Origin: Streptomyces sp. Ru72
Lineage (GTDB): Bacteria > Actinomycetota > Actinomycetes > Streptomycetales > Streptomycetaceae
Direction of reading: 5' to 3'
DNA: 64,000 bases
NCBI RefSeq assembly: GCF_002920635.1
Contig: NZ_PQSR01000001.1
Coordinates: forward strand, 62,001-126,000
Shown here: in pieces, positions 55,081 through 64,000 of the stretch
Numbering within the stretch: the first letter of the stretch is position 1
Layout: each line of letters opens with the position of its first letter
Made by a program: the position numbers and the translations under genes
Notes under the pieces: generated by a model
Database searches by the model: none
What the model was told of the DNA's origin: nothing
What the model saw: the letters and a program-made list of their open reading frames with translations, nothing else

Positions 55081-56553
55081 TTATCCCTCGCTCTGCTCGG
55101 CCCACCACTCCTTGAGCGCGGACATCGCAGCGTCATGCCCCATCGGGCCGTTCTCCAGGCGCAGCTCCAGCATGTGCTTGTACGCACGACCGACCACGGG
55201 CCCCGGGCCGACGCCCAGAACCTCCATGATCTGGTTGCCGTCCAGATCGGGGCGGATCGCGTCCAGCTCCTCCTGCTCCTGGAGCTGGGCGATGCGCTCC
55301 TCCAGGCCGTCGTACGCCCGTGAGAGCGCGGCCGCTTTGCGCTTGTTGCGGGTCGTGCAGTCCGAGCGGGTCAGCTTGTGGAGACGGTCGAGGAGCGGGC
55401 CCGCGTCACGGACGTACCGGCGCACCGCCGAGTCCGTCCACTCTCCCGTGCCGTAGCCATGGAAGCGCAGGTGCAGTTCGACCAGACGGGAGACGTCCTT
55501 GATCAGTTCGTTGGGGTACTTCAGCGCCGTCATCCGCTTCTTGGTCATCTTCGCGCCGACCACCTCGTGGTGGTGGAAGGAGACACGACCGTCCTTCTCG
55601 AAACGGCGCGTCTTCGGCTTTCCGATGTCATGCAGCAGCGCGGCGAGCCGCAGCGCCAGATCGGGGCCGTCCTGCTCAAGCGCCATCGCCTGCTCCAGGA
55701 CGATCAGCGTGTGGTCATAGACGTCCTTGTGCCGGTGGTGCTCGTCGCGCTCCAGCCGCAGGGCGGGCAGCTCCGGCAGCACATGATCGGCGAGCCCCGT
55801 CTCGACCAGCAGCGTCAGCCCCTTGCGCGGGTAGGCGGACAGGACCAACTTGTTCAGCTCGTCCCGTACGCGCTCGGCGGAGACGATCTCGATCCGCCCG
55901 GCCATCTCCTTCATGGCCGTGACGACCTCGGGAGCCACCTCGAAGTCCAGCTGGGCCGCGAAGCGGGCGGCCCGCATCATCCGCAGCGGATCGTCCGAGA
56001 ACGACTCCTCGGGGGTCCCCGGGGTGCGCAGCACTCGGGCGGCGAGATCGTCGAGCCCCCGGTGCGGGTCGATGAACTCCTTCTCGGGCAGCGCGACGGC
56101 CATCGCGTTGACCGTGAAGTCGCGCCGTACCAGATCCTCCTCGATGGAGTCGCCGTAGGACACCTCGGGCTTGCGTGAGTTCCGGTCGTAGGCCTCCGAC
56201 CGGTAGGTCGTCACCTCGATCTGGAAGCGTTGGACAGCGTCTCCGACGCGGGCGTCCTTCTGGGCTCCCACCGTGCCGAAGGCGATCCCGACCTCCCATG
56301 TGGCGTCCGCCCACGGGCGTACGATCTTCAGGACGTCCTCGGGGCGAGCGTCCGTGGTGAAGTCCAGGTCGTTGCCGAGCCGGCCGAGGAGGGCGTCCCG
56401 CACCGAGCCACCGACCAGAGCGAGCGAGAAGCCCGCTTCCTTGAAGCGGCGGGCGAGGTCGTCGGCGACAGGGGAGACCCGCAGCAGTTCGCTCACAGCG
56501 CGCTGCTGTACCTGACTCAGGGCACGGGGATTGTCTTCGTTGGCGTTCGGCAC
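55081..56553 (-). CDS. pcnA: CCA-adding tRNA nucleotidyltransferase / poly(A) polymerase family
   Basis: A 490-residue nucleotidyltransferase that adds or repairs 3'-CCA on tRNAs. The catalytic head is LVGGSVRDALLGRLGNDLDF with DxD, followed by the RRDFTVNAMA motif and SFSDDPLRMMRAARFAAQL. The C-terminal HD domain (LLHDIGKPKTRRFE, FHHHEVVGAKM) is the usual actinobacterial fusion. The GTG at 56553 lies near TACCCT (leaderless type); the longer frame is rejected. The tRNA-like gene at 1590 would need such an enzyme because it lacks encoded CCA. In Streptomyces this gene is often annotated as either pcnA or cca. Confidence 0.93.
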   Translation of the reverse strand: MPNANEDNPRALSQVQQRAVSELLRVSPVADDLARRFKEAGFSLALVGGSVRDALLGRLGNDLDFTTDARPEDVLKIVRPWADATWEVGIAFGTVGAQKDARVGDAVQRFQIEVTTYRSEAYDRNSRKPEVSYGDSIEEDLVRRDFTVNAMAVALPEKEFIDPHRGLDDLAARVLRTPGTPEESFSDDPLRMMRAARFAAQLDFEVAPEVVTAMKEMAGRIEIVSAERVRDELNKLVLSAYPRKGLTLLVETGLADHVLPELPALRLERDEHHRHKDVYDHTLIVLEQAMALEQDGPDLALRLAALLHDIGKPKTRRFEKDGRVSFHHHEVVGAKMTKKRMTALKYPNELIKDVSRLVELHLRFHGYGTGEWTDSAVRRYVRDAGPLLDRLHKLTRSDCTTRNKRKAAALSRAYDGLEERIAQLQEQEELDAIRPDLDGNQIMEVLGVGPGPVVGRAYKHMLELRLENGPMGHDAAMSALKEWWAEQSEG

Positions 56554-56793
56554 AACAGAAAAGGGTACGTGTCCCGGGCGATGGCGGGCGCCCGCATTAA
56601 ACCGGCACGAGCGTTCCGTGAACGACCGTGGACAGTCAGTCGCGGTCGGCCTTCTTCGTCCCGCCATGACGGGACGACCCGGCTCCCGTTTCGATCTTGT
56701 CGTGCGGACCGCGGCACTTCCCTTCCGCGCGCATCGTTACCATGCGGGGACGCACATTCCGACGACCACTGACGACGAGGGACGGGCGAGCGC

Positions 56794-59220
56794 GTGGCCG
56801 AGGCGGCAGACTTCCAGGGGATGAGTCCCTCACCTGCCCGCCGGTGGCTCCGGCGTACCGGAGCGCTGCTCGCGGGCGCACCCCTGCTGGCCGGCCTGCT
56901 GCAGCTGTCGGCCGGCCCGGCCGCGCACGCCGCCGTCAGAAGCGCCGCGGTGGAGGCCGGCAGCTCCCGAGCGGTCAGCGTCTCCCTCGACTCGCTCAGC
57001 CCCAGCGTGCCGACCGACGGCGACACCCTCACCGTCTCCGGCACGGTCACCAACAAGGGCAAGCAGACCGTCACCGACGCCCACGTGGGCCTGCGCGTCG
57101 GCCAGGAGCTGACCAACCGCGCGTCCATCGACAGCGTCGCCCGGCGCACCGGCTACCTGCCGGGCGTCGACGGCACGGAGGTCGGCGGCAAGTACGTCGA
57201 GAAGTTCGCCCAGCTCGCGCCCGGTGCCACCCAGGAATTCAGCATCTCCGTGCCCGTCAAGGAGCTGGACCTCGGCTCCGGCGGGGTCTACCCGCTCGGC
57301 GTCTCGCTCTCCGGCCGGACCGCCGCACAGCCCTACGACCAGGTGCTCGGCATCCAGCGGACGTTCCTGCCCTGGCAGCCCGACGACGCCACCGCCAAGA
57401 CGCAGACGACGTTCCTGTGGCCGCTGGTCTCCGATGTCCACATGACCGCGGAGACCCTCCCCAACCAGCAGCAGACACCCGTCTTCCAGAACGACGACCT
57501 CGCCAAGGAGATCTCCCCGGGCGGCCGTCTCTCGCAGCTGCTTTCACAGGGCAGGAACCTCGACGTCACCTGGGTGGTCGATCCCGACCTGCTCGCCTCC
57601 GTGGACGCGATGGCGGGGAGCTACAGCATCAAAGGCGACGGCGACAAGATCACGGCGGGCAGGAGCCAGGCGGTCGCCAAGCAGTGGCTCGCCGACCTTC
57701 AGAAGGCGGTCCAGAACAAGGAGGTCGTCGCTCTGCCCTACGGCGACCCCGACCTGGCCTCGCTCGCCCACAACGGCAAGAACGTCACCGGCTCCCTCAG
57801 CCACCTCAAGGACGCCACGGACGTCGCAGCGAGCACCGTGGAGACCATCCTCCACGTGAAACCCGACACGGACTTCGCCTGGCCGGTGGACGGTGCGATC
57901 GACCCCTCCATCGTCAAGGTGGCCACCTCTGCCGGCGCCGACAAGGTGATCGCCCGCAGCGACAGCCTCCAGGAGACCGGCGGCCTGTCCTACACGCCCA
58001 CCGCCGCGCGCCCGATCGGGGGCGGCACCACGGCGGTGGTCGCGGACGACGGCCTGTCGACCGCGTTCGAGGGCGACATGACCTCGGCCGCGAACTCCAC
58101 CCTCGCCGTGCAGGATTTCCTGGCGCAGAGTCTGATGATCAATCTCGAGGAGCCGGACAGGCAGCGCAGCATCGTGGTCGCTCCCCCGCGGATGCCGTCC
58201 GCGGGCCAGGCCCAGTCGATGGCGGAGGCGCTGACGGCCCTGCAGGGCAGCCACTGGTCGGAGTCGGCCGATCTGTCGGCGGCCGCCAAGGCCAAGCCGG
58301 ACCCGGATGCGACGACGAAGGTGCCGGCCGCGTCGCGCTACCCCTCCTCGCTGCGCAGGCAGGAACTTCCGCGGTCCGCGTTCGCGCAGGTCGAGAACAC
58401 GCAGGACAAGCTCGACAGCTTCAAGGTGATCCTGACCGACCCCGCACGAGTGGTCACCCCCTTCGGGCGGGCCATAGACCGCGCGATGTCCACCTCCTGG
58501 CGCGGGCACGCCTCCGACGCCTCGGCCTTCCGCCAGGGCGTGGAGTCGTACCTCGACGGGCTCACCGACCAGGTCCGGCTGATCGACAAGTCCGAGACCA
58601 AGCTCTCCGGCCGCAGCGCGACCATCCCCGTGACGGTGCAGAACAATCTCATGCAGGGGGTCGACCACCTGGTCCTGCGGCTCACCTCCCAGCAACCGAC
58701 GCGTTTGAAGATCGGCAACGGCCCCTACTACGAGCAGCCCATCTCCGTCTCGGGCGGGCACAGCCAGTCCGTGAAGTTCACCACCACGGCCAACGCCAAC
58801 GGCCGGGCCGCGGTGGTCGCCCAGCTCTTCACCGAGGACGGGCAGGCATACGGCCCTCCGATCACCTTCGACGTGAACGTCACCGAGATCACTCCCACGG
58901 TGATGCTCGTCATCGCCGGTGGTGTCCTGCTGCTGGTGCTCGCCGGGTTCCGCATGTACACCCAGCGCAAGCGCCGGGCCGCACGGCAGGCCGAGGAGGA
59001 GCGGCAGGACGATCCGCAGCACGCGGACGACGGGGGTCTGAACAAGGCCGCCGACGCCACCGTAGACACTGGGGACACTGCAGGATCCGCGACGGCACCC
59101 GCACAGGAGTCGGACGCGGAGACCGGGGCAGACGACCCGGAGCACCCGAGTGACCCGGGGCCGGACACCGCACCGGAAAGCACCGACCCGTCGGGGACGG
59201 GTGAGAGAGTGGACCGTTGA
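56794..59220 (+). CDS. Large exported membrane-anchored protein (DUF6049-like)
   Basis: An 808-residue exported protein. A signal segment lies near 20-50 (ALLAGAPLLAGLLQLSAGPA). A large extracellular part, with a CARDB-like beta domain (TLTVSGTVTNKGKQTVTDAHVG) near 75-150, is followed by a single C-terminal span (TVMLVIAGGVLLLVLAGFRM) and an acidic cytoplasmic tail of about 90 residues. It fits the family I know as DUF6049, found next to murJ in actinobacteria. The GTG at 56794 is chosen; ATG 56821 is possible. It forms a likely operon with murJ and the pseudokinase gene and probably supports envelope synthesis. Confidence 0.85.
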   Translation: MAEAADFQGMSPSPARRWLRRTGALLAGAPLLAGLLQLSAGPAAHAAVRSAAVEAGSSRAVSVSLDSLSPSVPTDGDTLTVSGTVTNKGKQTVTDAHVGLRVGQELTNRASIDSVARRTGYLPGVDGTEVGGKYVEKFAQLAPGATQEFSISVPVKELDLGSGGVYPLGVSLSGRTAAQPYDQVLGIQRTFLPWQPDDATAKTQTTFLWPLVSDVHMTAETLPNQQQTPVFQNDDLAKEISPGGRLSQLLSQGRNLDVTWVVDPDLLASVDAMAGSYSIKGDGDKITAGRSQAVAKQWLADLQKAVQNKEVVALPYGDPDLASLAHNGKNVTGSLSHLKDATDVAASTVETILHVKPDTDFAWPVDGAIDPSIVKVATSAGADKVIARSDSLQETGGLSYTPTAARPIGGGTTAVVADDGLSTAFEGDMTSAANSTLAVQDFLAQSLMINLEEPDRQRSIVVAPPRMPSAGQAQSMAEALTALQGSHWSESADLSAAAKAKPDPDATTKVPAASRYPSSLRRQELPRSAFAQVENTQDKLDSFKVILTDPARVVTPFGRAIDRAMSTSWRGHASDASAFRQGVESYLDGLTDQVRLIDKSETKLSGRSATIPVTVQNNLMQGVDHLVLRLTSQQPTRLKIGNGPYYEQPISVSGGHSQSVKFTTTANANGRAAVVAQLFTEDGQAYGPPITFDVNVTEITPTVMLVIAGGVLLLVLAGFRMYTQRKRRAARQAEEERQDDPQHADDGGLNKAADATVDTGDTAGSATAPAQESDAETGADDPEHPSDPGPDTAPESTDPSGTGERVDR

Positions 59221-59265
59221 GCGATGTCGTGGCCAAGGGCCCGGGGACAACGAGGTGGGGTAACC

Positions 59266-61581
59266 ATGAACGCGCCGTACGACGGTGACCGCGAGCAGGG
59301 CGCCGTGGGCAGCTCGGGCTACCCCGAGGGCCCGCCACCGCCCCAGCCCGGTCAGGTACCGCCGCAACCCCCAGCCGACATGTACCTGCAGGACGCCTAC
59401 CACCAGGACCCGTACCAGGCGCACGACCTCTCCGCTCAGGACCCGGTGACCGAGGCGCTCTACGACCGGGCCGCGCACCCCCCGCCGCCGCCCGGCCCGT
59501 ACCAGCCGCAGCGACCCTTGTACGGCCGGCCGCCGACGCCGCAGTACACCCCCGACCCTCACGTGTGGGCCCAGCCACCGGCGCCCGAGCCGGAGGGACC
59601 CTCGCAGTACCTGCCGCACGGCGACGACCCCCGCACCACCCAGTTCGTGGGTGTCGACGATCTCGTCACCGAAGCCGGCGATGGGCGCCACGAGCCGGAC
59701 GCCTTCGCGCACCTGTTCAGGGACCAGCAGCAGGGCGGCGGACAGCCGTACGTGCGGCAGCCGTCCGTACCGGGCCCCGCACCGGCTCAGGGCCAGGGCC
59801 CGGCCGGGCCGTACCCGGCCGGGGCCTACCAGGCGTCCCCGCAGGAGCGGACGTACGCCGCCCCTGCGCCGGCCGCCGATGCGGCACCGGCGGCCGCGCC
59901 CGAGGCGACCGCCGAGCCCGCCGCGCCACCCGCGCCCGAAGGGAAGAAGGGCGGGCGGGCTTCTAACCTGCTGAAGTCCAGCGCCGTGATGGCGGCGGGC
60001 ACGATGGTCTCCCGGCTCACCGGGTTCATCCGCTCGGCGCTGATCGTCTCGGCACTCGGCGTGCATGTCCTCGGCGACACCTTCCAGGTCGCCTACCAGC
60101 TGCCGACGATGATCTACATCCTCACCGTGGGCGGCGGCCTCAACTCCGTCTTCGTGCCGCAACTGGTACGCGCGATGAAGGAGGACGAGGACGGCGGCGA
60201 GGCGTACGCCAACCGACTGCTGACCCTGGTCATGGTGACGCTCGGCGGGCTCACCGTGGTCGCGATCCTGGGAGCGCCCTTCCTGATCCGCCTGCTGTCC
60301 GACTCGGTCGCCAGCGACCCGGCGGCCAACGAGGTCGGCGTCACCTTCGTCCGTTATTTCCTGCCCTCGATCTTCTTCATGGGCATCCACGTGGTCATGG
60401 GGCAGGTCCTCAACGCGCGGGGGAGGTTCGGCGCGATGATGTGGACCCCGGTCCTGAACAACATCGTCATCATCGTGACGCTCGGCGCGTTCATCTGGGT
60501 GTACGGCAGCGCGGCCAACTCCGGGATGGAGGTGACGAACATCCCGCCGGAGGGGCAGCGACTGCTCGGAATCGGTGTGCTGCTCGGCATGGTCGTACAG
60601 GCCCTGGCGATGATCCCGTACCTGCGTGAGACCGGTTTCCGGCTGCGGCCGCGCTTCGACTGGAAGGGCCATGGCCTCGGCAAGGCCGCGATGCTCGCCA
60701 AGTGGACCGTCCTGTTCGTCCTCGCCAACCAGGCGGGCGCGCTCGTCGTCTCCCAGCTGTCCACCTCGGCGGGCAAGCACTCCCCGGTCGTCGGCACCGG
60801 CTTCGCCGCCTACGCCAACGCACAGCTGATCTGGGGGCTCCCGCAGGCGATCATCACCGTCTCCCTGATGGCCGCCCTGCTGCCGCGCATCTCGCGCTCG
60901 GCCGCCGAGGGCGACGGCGGAGCCGTCCGCGACGACATCTCCCAGGGTCTGCGCACCACGGCCGTGGCCATCGTGCCGATCGCCTTCGGGTTCGTCTCGC
61001 TCGGCATCCCGATGTGCACCCTGATCTTCGGCTCCTCGGGCACCAGCGCGGCCACCAACATGGGCTACATGCTGATGGCCTTCGGACTCGGCCTCATCCC
61101 GTACTCCGTGCAGTACGTCGTGCTCCGCGCCTTCTACGCGTACGAGGACACCCGCACCCCCTTCTACAACACGGTCATCGTGGCCGCCGTGAACGCGGGG
61201 GCCTCCGCCGTCTGCTACTTCGTCCTCCCGGCCCGCTGGGCCGTGATCGGCATGGCGGGCTCCTACGGCCTCGCGTACGCGATCGGCGTCGGCGTCGCCT
61301 GGGCCCGGCTGCGCAAGCGGCTGGGCGGCGACCTGGACGGCGCCCGGGTGCTGCGGACGTACGCACGGCTCGGCATCGCCTCGGTGCCGGCCGCTCTGCT
61401 GAGCGGAGCGGCCTGCTACGAGATCGGCCACACGCTGGGGCAGGGGGTGGCCGGCTCGCTGGCCGCCCTTGTCGGCGGTGGCGCCCTGCTTCTCGGTGTC
61501 TTCTACGTCGCCGCACGCAAGATGCGCATCGAGGAACTCAACTCAATGGTCGGCATGGTCCGCGGGCGCCTGGGGCGCTGA
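59266..61581 (+). CDS. murJ: Lipid II flippase MurJ (MviN family)
   Basis: A 771-residue membrane protein that flips lipid II across the membrane. The first ~230 residues are a disordered Pro/Tyr/Gly/Gln-rich cytoplasmic extension (YQPQRPLYGRPPTPQYTPDP), much longer than in other bacteria. The MurJ core of about 14 spans starts at SSAVMAAGTMVSRLTGFIRS and includes GGGLNSVFVPQLV and MGYMLMAFGLGLIPYSVQY. The ATG at 59266 follows GAGGTGGGGTAACC. It lies 45 bp after the DUF6049-like gene. The tail may be a docking site for regulators. Confidence 0.95.
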   Translation: MNAPYDGDREQGAVGSSGYPEGPPPPQPGQVPPQPPADMYLQDAYHQDPYQAHDLSAQDPVTEALYDRAAHPPPPPGPYQPQRPLYGRPPTPQYTPDPHVWAQPPAPEPEGPSQYLPHGDDPRTTQFVGVDDLVTEAGDGRHEPDAFAHLFRDQQQGGGQPYVRQPSVPGPAPAQGQGPAGPYPAGAYQASPQERTYAAPAPAADAAPAAAPEATAEPAAPPAPEGKKGGRASNLLKSSAVMAAGTMVSRLTGFIRSALIVSALGVHVLGDTFQVAYQLPTMIYILTVGGGLNSVFVPQLVRAMKEDEDGGEAYANRLLTLVMVTLGGLTVVAILGAPFLIRLLSDSVASDPAANEVGVTFVRYFLPSIFFMGIHVVMGQVLNARGRFGAMMWTPVLNNIVIIVTLGAFIWVYGSAANSGMEVTNIPPEGQRLLGIGVLLGMVVQALAMIPYLRETGFRLRPRFDWKGHGLGKAAMLAKWTVLFVLANQAGALVVSQLSTSAGKHSPVVGTGFAAYANAQLIWGLPQAIITVSLMAALLPRISRSAAEGDGGAVRDDISQGLRTTAVAIVPIAFGFVSLGIPMCTLIFGSSGTSAATNMGYMLMAFGLGLIPYSVQYVVLRAFYAYEDTRTPFYNTVIVAAVNAGASAVCYFVLPARWAVIGMAGSYGLAYAIGVGVAWARLRKRLGGDLDGARVLRTYARLGIASVPAALLSGAACYEIGHTLGQGVAGSLAALVGGGALLLGVFYVAARKMRIEELNSMVGMVRGRLGR

Positions 61582-61699
61582 GGCGGGGGTACGCGCACAA
61601 CCATTGTCCGCCACCGCGTGTCGTGCATAGCGGCGGACTGTGGGCACAATTGGTTTCTGCGTCGGACAGCGCGCAACGGATGGGGAGGCAGGTACGACG

Positions 61700-63424
61700 G
61701 TGGCGGAACGGAGCACGGCTGCCGTCGACGTGGCAGACAACAGCGGTGACGAGCCGCTGACCGCCAAGGCGGACCAGTCCACGTCCGACGGGGTGGCCCA
61801 GGATCGGGAGCGGGACACGGACAGCGAAGAGCCGCAGGGGAGCGGCGGGACCGAGCGTCCCGGGAAGGCCTCACCACCCGAACTGCACAGCGGCCACAAG
61901 CTCGCCAGACGCTACCGTCTCGAGGAGTGCGTCACCCGTCTGGACGGATTCAGCAGCTGGCGTGCGGTGGACGAGAAACTCCGCCGCGCCGTCGGTATTC
62001 ACGTCCTTCCCTCGGACCACACCAGGGCCCGTTCCGTGCTGGCCGCGGCCCGCTCGTCCGCGCTGCTGGGCGACCCGCGATTCGTGCAGGTCCTGGACGC
62101 GGTCGAGGAGAACGACCTCGTCTATGTCGTGCACGAATGGCTGCCCGACGCCGTCGAGCTGACCACGCTGCTCGCCGCCGGGCCGCTGGAAGCCCACGAC
62201 GCCTACCAGATGGTCACCCAGGTGGCCCAAGCGATGGCCGCCGCTCACCGCGAGGGCCTCTCCCATCTCCGCCTGAACCCCAGCACGATCCTGCGCACCT
62301 CCTCAGGTCAGTGGCGCATCCGCGGCCTCGCGGTGAACGCCGCCCTGCGCGGCATCGGCTCCGACACCCCGCAGCGCACCGACACGGAGGCCATCGGCGC
62401 GCTCCTGTACGCCGCCCTCACCCAGCGCTGGCCCTACGAGGACGACGCCTACGGTCTGTCCGGGCTGCCCAAGGGCGTCGGTCTGATCGCCCCGGACCAG
62501 GTCCGCGCCGGCGTGCACCGCGGTCTGTCCGAACTCGCCATGCGGGCGCTGGCCAACGACGGTGCCACCGCCTCCCGCCACGAGGCTCCGTGCACCACTC
62601 CCGAGGAACTGGTCAAGGCGATCGGTGAGATGCCCCGCATCCGCCCGCCGGAGCCGTCGTTCACGGCACCGCCCGACTACCAGCGCACGACGTACCAGCA
62701 GGGCACGTACGGCCGTCCGCCGGCCCACCCGGGCATCGCGCAGCCCGTACCCGCGCCGCCGCCCCCGCTGCAGAGCCGCACCGGCAAGGCCCTCAAGTGG
62801 GCCGTCTCGGCGCTGCTGATCGCGGCACTGGGCCTGGGCAGCTGGCAACTCGCGGAAGTCCTGATGGACCAGGGCAAGAAGTCCGACAACACGAACCAGA
62901 CGCATACGACGGACGGGAACGACAAGAACGGCGGCATCACGCCAAAGCGGCCCACGCAGATCAAGATCGAGGGCGCTCAGGAGTTCGTCGCCAAGGGGAG
63001 CGCCCAGCATCCCGAGGACGTCGGCAAGACGTACGACGGCAGGACCTCGACGTACTGGAAGACCAGCACCTTCATAGAAGGTCCGCCCATCGCGCCACTC
63101 AAGCCGGGCGTGGGCATCGTCTACGACCTCGGCTCGGCCCAGAAGGTGGCCGAAGCGTCCGTAGGACTGCGTTATTCCGGCGACCACACGACGGTCGAGC
63201 TCTACGCGGCCGACTCGCTGACACCGCCCTCGTTGGACTCGATGAAGAAGATCGGCTCCGTCACGACAAGCGGAACCACTGCCGCGGTGAAGATCGACAA
63301 GTCGGTGAAGACGCAGTATGTCCTCGTCTGGCTCACCGCTGTGCCGTACTCGGAGGCCGACCCGAGCTCGTACAGCGACGCCGGCTACAAACAGGCCATC
63401 ACCGAGGTCAGGTTCACGAGCTGA
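61700..63424 (+). CDS. Membrane-anchored Ser/Thr pseudokinase with extracellular sensor-like domain
   Basis: A 574-residue protein of the kinase fold. The N-terminal 60 residues are disordered. The kinase-like domain (about 70-330) lacks key catalytic residues. The HRD motif is replaced by HLRLNPSTILR, there is no DFG (IRGLAVNA follows), and the ATP-binding lysine region is unrecognisable (RAVGIHVLPSD). A single span (WAVSALLIAALGLGSWQLAEV) leads to an extracellular beta-sandwich domain of about 150 residues resembling carbohydrate-binding F5/8-type folds. In M. tuberculosis, MviN carries the same pseudokinase and outside domain fused to MurJ. Here the gene is separate but adjacent, so it likely regulates MurJ. 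Confidence 0.88.
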   Translation: MAERSTAAVDVADNSGDEPLTAKADQSTSDGVAQDRERDTDSEEPQGSGGTERPGKASPPELHSGHKLARRYRLEECVTRLDGFSSWRAVDEKLRRAVGIHVLPSDHTRARSVLAAARSSALLGDPRFVQVLDAVEENDLVYVVHEWLPDAVELTTLLAAGPLEAHDAYQMVTQVAQAMAAAHREGLSHLRLNPSTILRTSSGQWRIRGLAVNAALRGIGSDTPQRTDTEAIGALLYAALTQRWPYEDDAYGLSGLPKGVGLIAPDQVRAGVHRGLSELAMRALANDGATASRHEAPCTTPEELVKAIGEMPRIRPPEPSFTAPPDYQRTTYQQGTYGRPPAHPGIAQPVPAPPPPLQSRTGKALKWAVSALLIAALGLGSWQLAEVLMDQGKKSDNTNQTHTTDGNDKNGGITPKRPTQIKIEGAQEFVAKGSAQHPEDVGKTYDGRTSTYWKTSTFIEGPPIAPLKPGVGIVYDLGSAQKVAEASVGLRYSGDHTTVELYAADSLTPPSLDSMKKIGSVTTSGTTAAVKIDKSVKTQYVLVWLTAVPYSEADPSSYSDAGYKQAITEVRFTS

Positions 63425-63547
63425 CGTCACGCCGAGAGGCCGGTTGGCCGGGGCTCTGCCGCGGATGCTTAAATGATCATGAATGCATCTGTGATGCGTT
63501 CGCGACCATACGCATATGCCCGACAAGGCACACAGGGGAGAGTTTCT

Positions 63548-63850
63548 TTGAAGCTCACTGCATTGCGCCATGCCGCCATGGCAACGATGGCCACCGGCTT
63601 CCTCATCGCAGGGGTGGCGGCCGCCGCTCCCGCTTCTGCCGCCGGCAACTACAGCTGCAGCAACTGGAAGCAGACCCCGCACTCCTGGAGCGCCACCTGC
63701 ACCGTGAGGAGCGGACAAGCTCGATCCATCACGGAGTGCAGCAACGGCAAGACGCTCTACGGCACCTGGGTGGGGCGTGGGACCTGGCGATTCGGGGGCG
63801 AGTGCGGCGTGTACTGGGTGGTCTCCCAGGACACCCGGGGACGCGGCTAG
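63548..63850 (+). CDS. Small secreted Cys-rich protein
   Basis: A 100-residue protein with a signal peptide (AMATMATGFLIAGVAAAAPA then SAA, cleavage probably near residue 31). The mature part of about 70 residues has four Cys (YSCSNW, ATCTVR, TECSNG, GECGVY), enough for two disulphides, and many aromatic and Gly residues. The start is a TTG at 63548, supported by GGGGAGAG a short distance upstream; the upstream frame from 63473 is less likely. I do not recognise a family. The small size and export suggest an antimicrobial, inhibitor or surface role, but this is inference. Confidence 0.68.
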   Translation: MKLTALRHAAMATMATGFLIAGVAAAAPASAAGNYSCSNWKQTPHSWSATCTVRSGQARSITECSNGKTLYGTWVGRGTWRFGGECGVYWVVSQDTRGRG

Positions 63851-63861
63851 CACCGTGCCAC

Positions 63862-63895
63862 GGGGGCCTGCCGACCGAGTCGTCGGCAGGCCCCC
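63862..63895. terminator. Hairpin terminator
   Basis: A perfect 14-bp stem GGGGGCCTGCCGAC (63862-63875) with GTCGGCAGGCCCCC (63882-63895), loop CGAGTC, 12 bp past the secreted-protein stop. From 63896 to the end there is only a possible -10 box, TAAGGT at 63993, for a gene outside the window. Confidence 0.88.
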
Positions 63896-64000
63896 TGTCG
63901 TATCCGGACCGTTGGAATGAGGTCCCTGAGCAACCGCGCACGGCGGCGCTCCCTCGCAGCGCGACCCGTCGCGTCGGGGGAGAGCAGTCCCGTAAGGTTG

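Noticed and set aside
57849..57862. A parS-like CCTCCACGTGAAAC within the DUF6049-like gene
   Set aside because: Three mismatches, all in one half site, and coding constraint can explain it.
57544..61431. A 1295-codon open frame on the minus strand opposite the DUF6049-like and murJ genes
   Set aside because: It is an antisense shadow caused by high GC. The plus strand carries clear family motifs (MurJ core), while the minus frame has low-complexity composition and no ribosome-binding site.

Overview
The window reads as chromosome from a Streptomyces species. It has very high GC with strong third-position GC bias, many GTG starts, and the morphological genes ssgA and ssgR. Other Streptomyces marks are a fused cydCD, femX, and repeated 14-bp parS sites (GTTTCACGTGAAAC). 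From memory, the gene order runs in the same sense as the S. coelicolor core segment from serS (about SCO3961) down to the murJ region (about SCO3893). If so, oriC (trxBA, parAB, dnaA) should lie a short way beyond the right edge. The density of parS sites and DnaA boxes fits that placement. I see no prophage, IS element, transposase, integrase or CRISPR array.

Layout. 1-1.6 kb: 3' end of serS, then a HAD phosphatase overlapping it. 1.6-1.9 kb: a 103-nt serine-tRNA-like sequence with an abnormal anticodon arm and a strongly structured element. 2-5.8 kb: a small conserved protein and a four-gene ABC exporter operon on the minus strand. 6-10.6 kb: an EphD-type hydrolase/dehydrogenase fusion, kptA, an F420/FMN-type luciferase-like oxidoreductase and a second HAD phosphatase. 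10.6-18 kb: an M23 peptidase and the cytochrome bd locus cydA-cydB-cydCD behind a Rex operator. 18-25.5 kb: hisC, a LacI regulator, a calcineurin-like phosphatase, a membrane protein, and thiC behind a TPP riboswitch. 25.5-31.5 kb: a YibE/F transporter, ssgA/ssgR, small membrane and cupin proteins, and a holin-like/ptpA/PLP-lyase operon. 31.8-38.2 kb: accessory regulators and enzymes (LysR, NUDIX, two GNATs, a divergent MFS/MarR pair, a serine beta-lactamase-like hydrolase). 38.2-43.3 kb: replication and translation genes (dnaB, then rpsF-ssb-rpsR-rplI) flanking a MATE exporter. 43.6-51 kb: cell-envelope genes (femX, an alanine-racemase-like protein, a GT87-like membrane glycosyltransferase, a class A PBP). 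51-55 kb: padR-ino1, an MFS protein and a Q-rich membrane protein. 55-64 kb: pcnA (CCA-adding enzyme), then a DUF6049-like protein, murJ, a membrane pseudokinase and a small secreted protein.

How it works together. Eight exact and three one-mismatch parS sites lie between 15.2 and 55.1 kb and none outside, so this looks like part of the ParB loading zone. Several parS sites double as something else: three form the core of long perfect palindromes between convergent genes, two overlap the 5' end of cydCD, and one sits in the variable stem of the thiC TPP riboswitch. DnaA boxes cluster at 5.97, 7.95, 19.3 and 39.9-40.2 kb, the last upstream of dnaB. The envelope genes (femX, PBP, murJ plus pseudokinase) and ino1 with its PadR operator match a core set also found near the origin in mycobacteria. 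The least conventional locus is the tRNA-like/structured element next to serS. Start codons were chosen by ribosome-binding sites, leaderless -10 signals and family knowledge. No database search was possible.
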